From Virgibacillus chiguensis (GTDB taxonomy: Bacteria > Bacillota > Bacilli > Bacillales > Amphibacillaceae), in assembly GCF_900129865.1 (NCBI RefSeq), contig NZ_FQXD01000005.1:1-64000 (forward strand): a stretch of DNA of 64,000 nucleotides. Direction: 5' to 3'. Positions 57,130-64,000 of this stretch are shown piece after piece (position 1 is the stretch's first letter; each line of letters begins with the position of its first letter). The translations under genes were made by a program, and so were the position numbers. The notes below the pieces were generated by a model. That model saw only the letters and a list, made by a program, of their open reading frames with translations, had not been told where the DNA came from and did not search any database.

Positions 57130-57288
57130 TTGAAGAAAAAACGTCGTACATCTAAACGCCAAGAGAACGAAGGTGGGTGGTGGTTCTGGATTATTGACTT
57201 TCTACTAAGTTTTGTTGAACTCATTATTTTACCACTTAAATGGTTAGGTAAATTAATGGCGGGATTATTTAAATCTTGGTGGTATTAA
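57130..57288 (+). CDS. 52-residue basic, Trp-rich small membrane-associated protein
   Basis: A short gene starting with TTG at 57130, seven bases after GGAGGGGGG (57115-57123). The N-terminal 14 residues are highly basic (KKKRRTSKRQ), followed by GGWWFWIIDFLLSFVELII, an amphipathic WLGKLMAGLFKSWWY end and the stop. Seven Trp in 52 residues is striking. It may be a membrane-anchored peptide with the basic end in the cytoplasm. Co-directional with the YjdJ-like gene 22 bases upstream. No family recognised. Confidence 0.65.
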   Translation: MKKKRRTSKRQENEGGWWFWIIDFLLSFVELIILPLKWLGKLMAGLFKSWWY

Positions 57289-57405
57289 AGTAGTAATTTG
57301 TATGAGTATGATAGGGAAATACCGGTTATGTATAAGAAACTTACTAAGCCCTCATGGGAAAATAGCTATATATTATGAAGGAGTACTTGCAGAGATTTTT
57401 TTGAA

Positions 57406-57457
57406 AAAACACACCCGTTTTCGTCATATATATTTGGCGAAAACGGGTGTGTTTATA
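57406..57457. terminator. strong bidirectional hairpin
   Basis: ACACACCCGTTTTCG and CGAAAACGGGTGTGT form a long perfect stem around about 14 bases, followed by TTATAAG on plus and preceded by TTTTTTTG. It lies between the plus-strand small genes and the minus-strand ABC operon. Nothing else is evident in 57289-57722. Confidence 0.7.
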
Positions 57458-57722
57458 AGATTAAGCTTACTAGTAAGGATGTATAGCCAACTGTCGTATA
57501 TAAACATTTAAAAGTTACGTTTTTCCAACTGTGCAAGCCCCCACAACATCACTATGCTAAAATACGATTTTTGCCGCTCGTATAGTTTTGCACTTCCTAC
57601 GAAGAAGAAATGCTCTTCTGCGGGACTTTCACTCATACGATTTCCCCGCAAAAGTGTACATGTTTTACAATGATCGATAGGGTCAAGTTACTTTCATTCT
57701 TTCTTGTCGAACTACTTCTCTG

Positions 57723-58964
57723 TTACATTCTGATCCATTTCCAAATTTCTCCTGGAGTAGCATTTTTACCGTACATTAATATGCCTACTTTGAATATTTT
57801 TCCAGCAAGTTTTACGAAAATCCAAATACTAATGATTAAAATAGCGAGTGAAATGATAATTTCGAGCCAAGGCCATTCTTCTAAGTTGCTTAAGCGAAGT
57901 AAGAGAACACCTGGCGCCGTGAAAGGAATGTACGTACCAAGTTGAGCCATAAAGCCACTTGGGTCACTAAGAACAGGTCCGATAAAGATAAACGGCAAAA
58001 ACGGAAGCATCATCACCATACCTTGGAAATTCCCTGCTGTCGTCATATCGGTCATCGTTGCGCCGACGCCGACAAAAATAGAAGCAAACAATAGATAGCC
58101 GGAAATGGCAATCATGAGGTATAAAGCTAATTCTGGAACGAACAAATAATCTAAAAACGCAATGTCCAATCGCCATGATAAAACAGGAAGGACGATGACT
58201 AAAGAGACAATAGACTGCACAATGCCTAAAACAAAATAGCCAATAATTTTTCCTTGCATGAGATCATTCGGTGTAAGTGAAGATAGAATAATTTCCGCAA
58301 TCTTATCTTTTTTCTCTTGTGAAGCGCTTTGAAAAATTGCCATGCCAGTAAATACGATGGATAGCATAATAAAACCAGCAAATGCCCCAGGTACAATGCG
58401 CTCTAATGAAGCTATTTCAGATTCTTCAGCTGTTTCCTTGGCATCTTTTGTATCGGTTTCATCATTAGCTGAAACGTCTGCTATCTGAATACCACGGGAG
58501 ACAACCGCTAATTGATCATTGGACAAGCCAAGTTCCTTTAGTTGCCACGCTTGAATAGGGGAGGATAATATTTGGGCTTGATTCATAAAAGAAGCATCCA
58601 TTTCCTCCGAAGTGTAAGCAGGGATAGTTCCTTTTGTTAAACTTTCCTCGTCGATAAATAAGTAGGCTGTCTGTTCTGTATTTTTAACTTCCTTATTGGC
58701 TTCTTCTTCCGTTACATCCGTTTGCATGACTTGCCACGATAAATTACTTGCTGCAACCGTCTGCTCTATTTCGGAAAAAACTCCTAGTTCATCATGAATA
58801 AATACGGTCGTCATCTCTGTTTCTTCATCGTCACCGCCAATCAGTTCACCTAAGAACATAAATCCAATAATGAAGAGGGGCGTTAAAAACATTCCAATAA
58901 TAAAAGTCTTGTTGCGGAGGTTTCGTTTGATCTCCCATTTAGCCACTTTCAATGAATTACGCAT
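57723..58964 (-). CDS. ABC-2 type permease, NatB-like
   Basis: 413-residue membrane subunit of an ABC exporter, starting at ATG 58964 and overlapping the ATPase gene stop by eight bases. An N-terminal helix (FIIGMFLTPLFIIGFMFLG) is followed by a large extracytoplasmic domain (about 45-190, acidic), then five more helices in the C-terminal half. This matches the NatB sodium-extrusion permease family. Substrate (Na+, peptide or antibiotic) is not determined by sequence. Confidence 0.88.
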   Translation of the reverse strand: MRNSLKVAKWEIKRNLRNKTFIIGMFLTPLFIIGFMFLGELIGGDDEETEMTTVFIHDELGVFSEIEQTVAASNLSWQVMQTDVTEEEANKEVKNTEQTAYLFIDEESLTKGTIPAYTSEEMDASFMNQAQILSSPIQAWQLKELGLSNDQLAVVSRGIQIADVSANDETDTKDAKETAEESEIASLERIVPGAFAGFIMLSIVFTGMAIFQSASQEKKDKIAEIILSSLTPNDLMQGKIIGYFVLGIVQSIVSLVIVLPVLSWRLDIAFLDYLFVPELALYLMIAISGYLLFASIFVGVGATMTDMTTAGNFQGMVMMLPFLPFIFIGPVLSDPSGFMAQLGTYIPFTAPGVLLLRLSNLEEWPWLEIIISLAILIISIWIFVKLAGKIFKVGILMYGKNATPGEIWKWIRM

Positions 58965-59880
58965 ATGCTTCACCGACTTCCTGCATGAGCTGTTTACCTG
59001 TTGCAATATCGATAAAAATTTCATGTAGTGAAATGCGATCTAACCGTAGCTCTTGCACATCTAATGTATCAGGAAGCTGCTTGAGCCATTGCACTGGATC
59101 AATATCTTTATATAAGTAGACAATACTATGCGCATTTTCTTGTTCTACGCGTTGTACACGTGGTAACTGTTCAAGTTCTTCTTTTTTATTTGTACCATGA
59201 ATCGTGCATTTAAAGTTGGCAAACTCTTTTTTTACTTCATCCATATGTCCGTAAATTACTTTTTTCCCCCGATGTATCAAAAATAGGCGATCTGCCATTT
59301 CTTCGACAAGATTCATTTGATGAGAGGATAGTAGGATAGCTGTGCCGTTATCGGCAAGCTGGCGAATTTCCTGTTTAAATAATTCTTGACTTACAGGATC
59401 TAACCCAGAAAATGGTTCATCAAGAATGAGTAATTCGGGCTCGTGAAGAATGGATGCAATAAATTGCACCTTTTGTCCCATCCCTTTCGATAGCTCATCG
59501 ACATTCACTTTTTCCTTCCCTTCTAAGTCAAACTTCTTTAAATAATCTAAAGCTCGTTGTTTTGCTTGATCTAGCGGGTAGTCTTTTAATTCAGCTAAAT
59601 AGAGTAGAATATCCATTACCTTGACATTTTTATATAACCCACGCTCCTCTGGTAAGTAACCGATTTTATGTCGTGGTATCGAGTTATCTGTATAATTGGA
59701 AAAGGTAATCTTTCCTGCATCAGGATATAAAATACCCATAATGTTACGAATGGTAGTTGATTTTCCAGCACCATTCGGGCCGAGAATTGCCATAATTTCA
59801 CCTTGGTGTACGTCAAAAGAAATATTGTCAATGACTTGTTTGTCTTTAAAAGCTTTGTTTAAATTTTCAACGGTTAAAAT
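58957..59880 (-). CDS. ABC transporter ATP-binding protein, NatA-like, apparent ATT start
   Basis: ATPase of the NatAB-type exporter, 307 residues if started at ATT 59880. Walker A is GPNGAGKST, the signature is LSKGMGQKVQ, Walker B is LLILDEPFSGLDP, and the switch His is in LLSSHQMN. Sequence homologous to normal ABC N-termini (LTVENLNKAFKDKQVIDNIS) extends 29 codons before the first ATG at 59793, which lies inside Walker A region and would remove the first strands. No ATG, GTG, TTG or CTG exists between an in-frame upstream TGA and that point. An AAGGAG site (59887-59892) lies six bases before the ATT. Confidence 0.85.
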   Translation of the reverse strand: MLTVENLNKAFKDKQVIDNISFDVHQGEIMAILGPNGAGKSTTIRNIMGILYPDAGKITFSNYTDNSIPRHKIGYLPEERGLYKNVKVMDILLYLAELKDYPLDQAKQRALDYLKKFDLEGKEKVNVDELSKGMGQKVQFIASILHEPELLILDEPFSGLDPVSQELFKQEIRQLADNGTAILLSSHQMNLVEEMADRLFLIHRGKKVIYGHMDEVKKEFANFKCTIHGTNKKEELEQLPRVQRVEQENAHSIVYLYKDIDPVQWLKQLPDTLDVQELRLDRISLHEIFIDIATGKQLMQEVGEAYA

Positions 59881-60154
59881 TGTTGTCTCCTTCCTTTTTC
59901 TTCATTATTTAATCCATTCTGTAAGGCTCCTGCTACAACTATTGTAGGTTTTACGACGGAGATAATAGCATCTAAGCCTGTTTCATAAGGGTGCTTAGGT
60001 CATATAGTGTGACGAAATTTTTTATGTCAGTTTGTGCTCTAGGGTGAATTTGATTTACAAGCTGTTTCAATCCTACATCATCTGGCAATTATAGTTTAAC
60101 TTATGACGTAAACTTATAGGCAAGCACAAAAAATAGAAAGTCTTCGTAGGTGTT

Positions 60155-61009
60155 TTATCTCCTTTCTATAAGCTGTGTAAGAATTTCTTCCAAATCTAGA
60201 GATTCCTGTTGTGTCCAAGTAATTTGCTCTTGTTGTAAGAAAGATTCCGTTTGTTCTGGAGCGTTTGAGACAAGATAGCGTGTTGAGCGACCGATCTCCC
60301 CTGGAATACCTTCCTCTGGAAGCTGTTCGCTAATCCAATATCGGCGGTGTCTATGAATCAATGATTCTTTTTCAAATTTGTTCATCAGCTTTCCATTCCT
60401 TAATACGACTATATAATCAGAAAGTTTCATAATGTCAGCGGATTGATGACTGGTCATGAAGATAGCGCGGTCTCCTTGCTCCATCCATTCTACTAGTAAA
60501 TTCATTAGCTTCTGCTTTGCCGGAATATCCAAGAAAGAAGTGGGTTCATCGAGAAGCAACAATGGTGTATTTCTTGGTAAAGCAAGTGCTAGCTGGAGTT
60601 TTTGTTGGTTTCCTTGGGATAGTTTTGCAAATCGTTCATCTAATGGAATTTGCAATAAGTCTACTATCTTCTGAAATAGCGCTTCATTCCAATGCGGATA
60701 TAGAGAGGAAATAAAGTCTTTTAATTTGGTTCCAGTAAAAGGTTCCCATCCAATGACAGTTTGTGCTTGGTACGTAATATGTTGTTTCCAGCTTTCATCC
60801 GAACCGTTTGTTTCTATATCCAATAGTTGAATGCTACCTGTATCGCGTTTCACTAAATTCATAATGAGTTTAAACAGTGTGCTTTTTCCAGCCCCGTTCG
60901 CTCCGACCATTGTTGTTATCGTTCCAGGTTCTATCGTTAAGTGAATCGGTCCTAGGTGTAAGGTGTCTACGTTTTTTTCTACATCCATTATCTTGAGAAG
61001 CGATGTCAT
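60155..61009 (-). CDS. ABC transporter ATP-binding protein (YtrB-like)
   Basis: 284-residue ATPase. Walker A is GANGAGKST, the signature region is LSQGNQQKLQ, Walker B is PLLLLDEPTSFLD, and the switch His is in MTSHQS. It starts in a four-base ATGA overlap with the GntR-type repressor gene, and the permease is encoded two genes upstream. The set resembles the ytr group of Bacillus, where a YtrA-type repressor controls its own ABC exporter in response to cell-wall antibiotics. The C-terminal 60 residues are family-variable. Confidence 0.88.
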   Translation of the reverse strand: MTSLLKIMDVEKNVDTLHLGPIHLTIEPGTITTMVGANGAGKSTLFKLIMNLVKRDTGSIQLLDIETNGSDESWKQHITYQAQTVIGWEPFTGTKLKDFISSLYPHWNEALFQKIVDLLQIPLDERFAKLSQGNQQKLQLALALPRNTPLLLLDEPTSFLDIPAKQKLMNLLVEWMEQGDRAIFMTSHQSADIMKLSDYIVVLRNGKLMNKFEKESLIHRHRRYWISEQLPEEGIPGEIGRSTRYLVSNAPEQTESFLQQEQITWTQQESLDLEEILTQLIERR

Positions 61010-61401
61010 GTTTGGTTTCCTCCTTTTTTATGAATGACTTCTAAGCACATTTTTTTTAGTTGTTCGGCTGTATAATCATATTTAAAGGCAATTTCAACAG
61101 CTGCTTCCATTGCTTGGTATACTTCAGCAACTTTCATTTGCTGCTTCATATCATGGTCTATGTCAGCAACAAACGTCCCTTTCCCTTGCGTTGTTTGAAT
61201 AAAGCCTTGATATTCTAAATTTTGATACGCACGACGAATTGTAATAACGCTCGTTTCTAAGTCCTTTGCCAGCGCGCGAATGGATGGAAGTGGCATTCCT
61301 TTTGTAAGTTGTCCGCTAGCAATGAGCGTTTTCATTTGGTTTTCGATTTGATGATAAATTGGTTCTCGAGATGTTTTGGAAAGATAAATAGGTAATTCCA
61401 C
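61006..61401 (-). CDS. GntR-family repressor, YtrA subfamily
   Basis: 131-residue regulator. An N-terminal winged helix (REPIYHQIENQMKTLIASGQ, LPSIRALAKDLETSVITIRR, GKGTFVAD) is followed by a short helical C-terminal dimerisation stretch, which is the YtrA layout without a large effector domain. It sits in the operon it presumably represses, between permease and ATPase genes. A palindromic operator candidate lies before the first gene. ATG follows AAAGGAG. Confidence 0.9.
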   Translation of the reverse strand: MELPIYLSKTSREPIYHQIENQMKTLIASGQLTKGMPLPSIRALAKDLETSVITIRRAYQNLEYQGFIQTTQGKGTFVADIDHDMKQQMKVAEVYQAMEAAVEIAFKYDYTAEQLKKMCLEVIHKKGGNQT

Positions 61402-61462
61402 AAAACCAGCTCCTTTCTGCTAGCATTAGGGATACATCGTATAGATCTTGTGAAGACCTCTA

Positions 61463-62167
61463 TTAGAAATAATCCCGCTTATTCATAATTTGTTTCATAT
61501 ATAGCTGATGCGCTTTAACAGCTGTAAAGCCAATAATGAGTGACACCACGGAACTGAGTACCGGCCAGTTTTCAGCAATAATGATGGATAATTCCACAAC
61601 ACCATAGTCAAAGATGAGGTGAGATACAGATAATATAAATAGGAAAATGAAAAGCAAAATAAAAGTCATAGCTGCTGTGAACAACCAATTTGCTGGATAT
61701 ACTTCATTGATTGGTGTAAGTGTCCCTATATAAAGATTGACAGATAACCAAATGATTGCAAACGCGATGTAAGCAGGAATGGATAATAATTGAGCAATAG
61801 GTGATGCAACATAAAAGATAATTAGAAACGCAATTTGTACTGGAAAAGAGAAACAAAAATGAATAATGAAGCGACTTTTAATGAAGATTTCCTGTTTAAT
61901 TGGTAATGGTAATTGCATCATCAAAAGAGAATGGACATTGGCTTGTTTTGAATGCCAATAATTTGGATTTCCAACATTAATACCTAAAATAAAGAAAAGA
62001 ATAAAAAATAAGTCATAAATTATAACGCTATTTTCGAGATAATGCTGAAAATAGGATATGGCATAAGGGAAGAAACCAAGTATGATTAAACAACCAAATG
62101 CAATCTTCTTCGTAGAAACACTTAATTCCAACTTAGCAATTTGCCAAGCTTGCTTCCATTTTTGCAT
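61463..62167 (-). CDS. ABC-type exporter permease-like membrane protein
   Basis: 234 residues with six predicted helices (about 22-38, 48-66, 100-120, 127-150, 160-182 and 200-222). A WHSKQANVHSLLMMQLPLPIKQEIFIKSR loop after helix two matches the coupling region of small ABC-2 permeases. First gene of the operon with the GntR repressor and ATPase, so it should form the exporter with the YtrB-like ATPase. Start ATG follows GGGGG. Confidence 0.8.
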   Translation of the reverse strand: MQKWKQAWQIAKLELSVSTKKIAFGCLIILGFFPYAISYFQHYLENSVIIYDLFFILFFILGINVGNPNYWHSKQANVHSLLMMQLPLPIKQEIFIKSRFIIHFCFSFPVQIAFLIIFYVASPIAQLLSIPAYIAFAIIWLSVNLYIGTLTPINEVYPANWLFTAAMTFILLFIFLFILSVSHLIFDYGVVELSIIIAENWPVLSSVVSLIIGFTAVKAHQLYMKQIMNKRDYF

Positions 62168-62190
62168 ATAAACAACCCCCTAAAAACTAA

Positions 62191-62222
62191 ACTGTTATAC
62201 TGTATATGTTAATATAAACAGT
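62191..62222 (-). promoter_or_regulatory. palindromic operator before the GntR-controlled ABC operon
   Basis: ACTGTTATA and TATAAACAGT are near-perfect inverted arms around an AT-rich core that contains TATATG/TTAATAT promoter-like words. It ends 24 bases before the first start codon and is the likely binding site of the operon's own repressor. Confidence 0.55.
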
Positions 62223-62645
62223 ACTGCAGGTCATAAGAGGATGTCAAGGGACTGCGTGAAAGGAAGGTGCAAAATATACGTGATTGTGGATGTGGGATAA
62301 ATAGGTAAGATAGAAACTTTAGCTTGAACGGAAACTGTAGAGAGGCAAGTTTAGGAAATGAAAAAACGAGCAAATATTGTCAATATGCATTAATTATAAA
62401 TGGAAGTATACATTCATGGAGCGAATAAAACCCATGAAGATAATACTGTTAATAGCAAAGCGGTCAGAACATAGAAGGTGTGCAGGTAATATACAACTAC
62501 GATTGGCGAAGGTATCAAAAACTTGGTACACATCGTTTGATAGAATGTGACGAAAAAAAGTCAAGTAATAATGTTTCGTATAAACTAAAATATGACTATA
62601 TTGTGAAATATTGAACAATAAACCCGTAAATAAAAGCATGTATGG

Positions 62646-62676
62646 TATACTCTAAATGTAGTAAAGAAATACTACA
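62646..62676 (+). promoter_or_regulatory. operator and -10 element of the DoxX gene
   Basis: A -10 TATACT (62646-62651) is followed by the palindrome TGTAGTA-N6-TACTACA (62657-62676), which would cover the transcription start. GTAGTA/TACTAC dyads are typical of YodB/CatR-type (MarR/DUF24) redox repressors that control catDE and azoreductase genes in Bacillus. No clear -35 element is seen. Confidence 0.55.
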
Positions 62677-62716
62677 ACAAATTGTGAAATGATGAACAAA
62701 AAGGGAGATGGTACAC

Positions 62717-63223
62717 ATGATCATGAATTTTATCCGAAGAAGTAGTATAGCCGCAGGTATTTTAGCACTTATTCGTATTTATATTGGTTATGAATGGCTT
62801 GTTGCTGGCTATGGTAAAATTACGGGCGGTCAATTTGACGCTTCAGGATATTTGCAAGGGGCAATTGCAAGTGCTGGAGGAGAGCATCCAGCAGTACAAG
62901 GCTGGTGGGCAGTATTTTTAGAAAAAGTAGCCTTGCCAAATGCAGACATATTTACTTTCCTCGTTATGTGGGGGGAATTGTTAGTAGGTATCGCACTTAT
63001 ATTAGGCATATTCACCAACTTTTCCGCATTGATGGGTATTACAATGAACTTTGCTTTCTTGTTTAGCGGCACAGTTAGTACGAATGCGCAAATGGTATTA
63101 CTTACGGTATTCTTGTTAGTTGCTGGTTACAATGCTGGCAGATTTGGTTTAGATAGATGGGTTATTCCATATGTAAAAGGTTTTTTTACTAAAAAAGAAA
63201 GAGAAACTCTAAAGGTTGCTTAA
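62717..63223 (+). CDS. DoxX family membrane protein (CatD-like)
   Basis: 168 residues from ATG 62717, nine bases after GGGAG; the ATG at 62708 touches the ribosome binding site. Four hydrophobic segments (about 12-30, 75-95, 100-118 and 122-140), and RIYIGYEWLVAGYGKITGGQF near the N-terminus is characteristic. DoxX proteins are quinone-linked membrane subunits; Bacillus CatD pairs with a dioxygenase in thiol and quinone stress. No CatE-like gene follows here. A redox-repressor-type operator lies upstream. Confidence 0.85.
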   Translation: MIMNFIRRSSIAAGILALIRIYIGYEWLVAGYGKITGGQFDASGYLQGAIASAGGEHPAVQGWWAVFLEKVALPNADIFTFLVMWGELLVGIALILGIFTNFSALMGITMNFAFLFSGTVSTNAQMVLLTVFLLVAGYNAGRFGLDRWVIPYVKGFFTKKERETLKVA

Positions 63224-63239
63224 TGGTACAACAAATCAT

Positions 63240-63284
63240 AACACCATCTTACAGCTAGACGATAGCTGTAAGATGGTGTTTTTT
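63240..63284 (+). terminator. terminator of the DoxX gene
   Basis: ACACCATCTTACAGCTA and TAGCTGTAAGATGGTGT form a perfect 17-bp stem around GACGA, followed by TTTTT. Confidence 0.9.
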
Positions 63285-63451
63285 GCACGATAAAACACGG
63301 TTGATAGTAAGAGTTAAACGAATGGCTTAGCCATAAATCAGCAAGTTTTCTAAAGTTATTGTTAAAGGGGTCGCCAAAATCGTAGAAGGAAATATTTTAC
63401 CGTGCTATTCTATATATAAAGCTTTTCTACACAAAGTACGGAGGGGTAAGT

Positions 63452-64000
63452 ATGCCAAAATTTCATAAACTTGTTCGTGATAAAATTCCAGAAATAATTG
63501 AAAGTAAGGGGCAAAAGGCAATTACAACAACACTTCATACGGAAGAATACCTGGTTGAAGTGAACTACTCACCACTTAGCTTCGCTTGAAGTGGGAGCTT
63601 CTCATTTCCACGACGAAAGCAACCTTTCGTCTCCATGAGCGTTACTTCGGGAAGTTCCTGCCCTAGATGTCCGACGAATCGGAGTTTCTTTCGTACCTTG
63701 GATATTTTACGCATGGAAGGATTCGCTTGGTTTTCGCATTATTAGTTTCTCCATGCAACCTCATATATCCAGTTTTCAAAGAACACTTCATGCTCTTATG
63801 GTAACATGCGTTCGGTCAATTAGCACGTCTAAAGACGTACTTGACCGAAAGCCAATTCATCTCCACCTTACCGCTGGGATTTCACCCTTCACACGCTTGA
63901 AGATGGAGACTTCTTGGCTAAAAACGTTAAAGAAAAAAATGCTAGAAGAATGGGATGAATATTTACAGGCTGCCGATGATGCTTCAGCGCTAGAGGAATT
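63452..64000 (+). pseudogene. MazG-like nucleotide pyrophosphohydrolase gene, interrupted by an insertion
   Basis: ATG 63452 after GGAGGGG begins PKFHKLVRDKIPEIIESKG, the conserved start of the small all-alpha NTP pyrophosphatases (COG4997-type house-cleaning enzymes). The frame reads EEYLVE and then enters the mobile element and stops at 63589. Downstream of the element, from 63918, the reading frame resumes as LKTLKKKMLEEWDEYLQAAD, exactly the expected continuation. Removing 63560-63917 restores one open frame with no base lost or duplicated. The rest lies beyond the window. The gene is inactive unless the element excises. Confidence 0.9.
63560..63917 (-). mobile_element. complete 358-bp IS200/IS605-like non-coding element inserted in a MazG-like gene
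   Basis: Boundaries are fixed by the interrupted gene: excision at 63560-63917 rejoins GTTGAA and CTAAAAACG in frame. There is no target duplication, as expected for HUH-transposase (IS200/IS605) insertions. In its own orientation it starts next to TTTTTAG, has a left-end stem region (CCATCTTCAAGCG), and ends with a CCCACTTC/AAGTGG hairpin and GTAGTTCAC. It has no reading frame. Bases 63560-63872 are the reverse complement of 1-313 with about two differences. It must be mobilised in trans by a transposase outside the window. Confidence 0.75.

Noticed and set aside
57302-57511. 69-codon plus-strand frame after the small Trp-rich gene
   Set aside because: It runs straight through the long perfect hairpin at 57406-57457, has no good ribosome binding site, and its composition looks random; the hairpin is better explained as a terminator.
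62394-62639. 81-codon minus-strand frame in the DoxX upstream gap
   Set aside because: No ribosome binding site, no recognisable domain, and it lies in AT-rich spacer; most likely chance.
1-64000. CRISPR arrays, prophage or rRNA/tRNA genes
   Set aside because: No evenly spaced short direct repeats, no phage structural genes, and no recognisable rRNA or tRNA sequence were found; the repeated sequences are intergenic elements of 100-360 bp.

Overview
The window looks like chromosome of a low-GC, Gram-positive, spore-former-type bacterium of the family Bacillaceae. AT-rich spacers, strong AGGAGG-type ribosome binding sites, many TTG/GTG starts and the gene set (RlmN, PepF, YtrA-type and NatAB-type ABC systems, FdhF/YdeP oxidoreductase, catalase behind a sigma-B-like promoter) all point that way. 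A NaChBac-type sodium channel and a very acidic linker in the PstS lipoprotein suggest a halotolerant or alkaliphilic relative of Virgibacillus/Oceanobacillus. That placement is inference; no rRNA is present to confirm it.

Layout. 1-313: 3' part of a short IS200/IS605-like non-coding element. 479-3824: zinc alcohol dehydrogenase and a chemotaxis receptor. 3979-8106: pstSCAB phosphate-uptake operon (minus strand) behind a four-unit PhoP box array. 8307-11252: an endonuclease III-like DNA glycosylase and a P-II-like/DUF1538 operon. 11779-13200: argG with an arginine-repressor operator. 13643-14696: LrgA/LrgB pair. 15087-22333: NADH-dehydrogenase-like flavoprotein, thioesterase, LytTR regulator plus CoA-transferase, a HAD phosphatase, htpX and wrbA. 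22400-26074: a scrambled accessory patch with a 187-bp duplicated gene start, small orphan genes, and two broken transposase genes joined head to head. 26155-29042: sodium channel, a small membrane protein and a luciferase-like monooxygenase. 29603-36013: both glutamate synthase subunits, each behind a long hairpin-containing leader. 36251-41268: rlmN, pepF, a serine hydrolase and a DCC-type thiol oxidoreductase. 41574-48157: catalase, fdhD with an FdhF/YdeP molybdoenzyme, and a YetF-like protein. 48834-52801: class I ribonucleotide reductase operon with a flavodoxin between the subunits and two NrdR boxes upstream. 53004-57288: a MerR-methyltransferase fusion, an amidase, a flavodoxin-family reductase and two tiny proteins. 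57723-62167: two ABC export systems, one with its own GntR repressor. 62717-63223: a DoxX protein behind a palindromic operator. 63452-64000: a MazG-like gene split by a second, inverted copy of the element seen at position 1.

Most of the window is ordinary housekeeping and metabolic sequence. The parts that deserve attention are: the two near-identical, transposase-free elements at the two ends, one caught inside a gene; an ABC ATPase gene whose only plausible full-length start is ATT; the uncharacterised DUF1538 pair coupled to a duplicated P-II-like protein; the MerR-methyltransferase fusion with a 19-bp-spacer promoter; two dispersed intergenic repeat families; and the duplicated, transposon-littered region near 22.4-25.8 kb.
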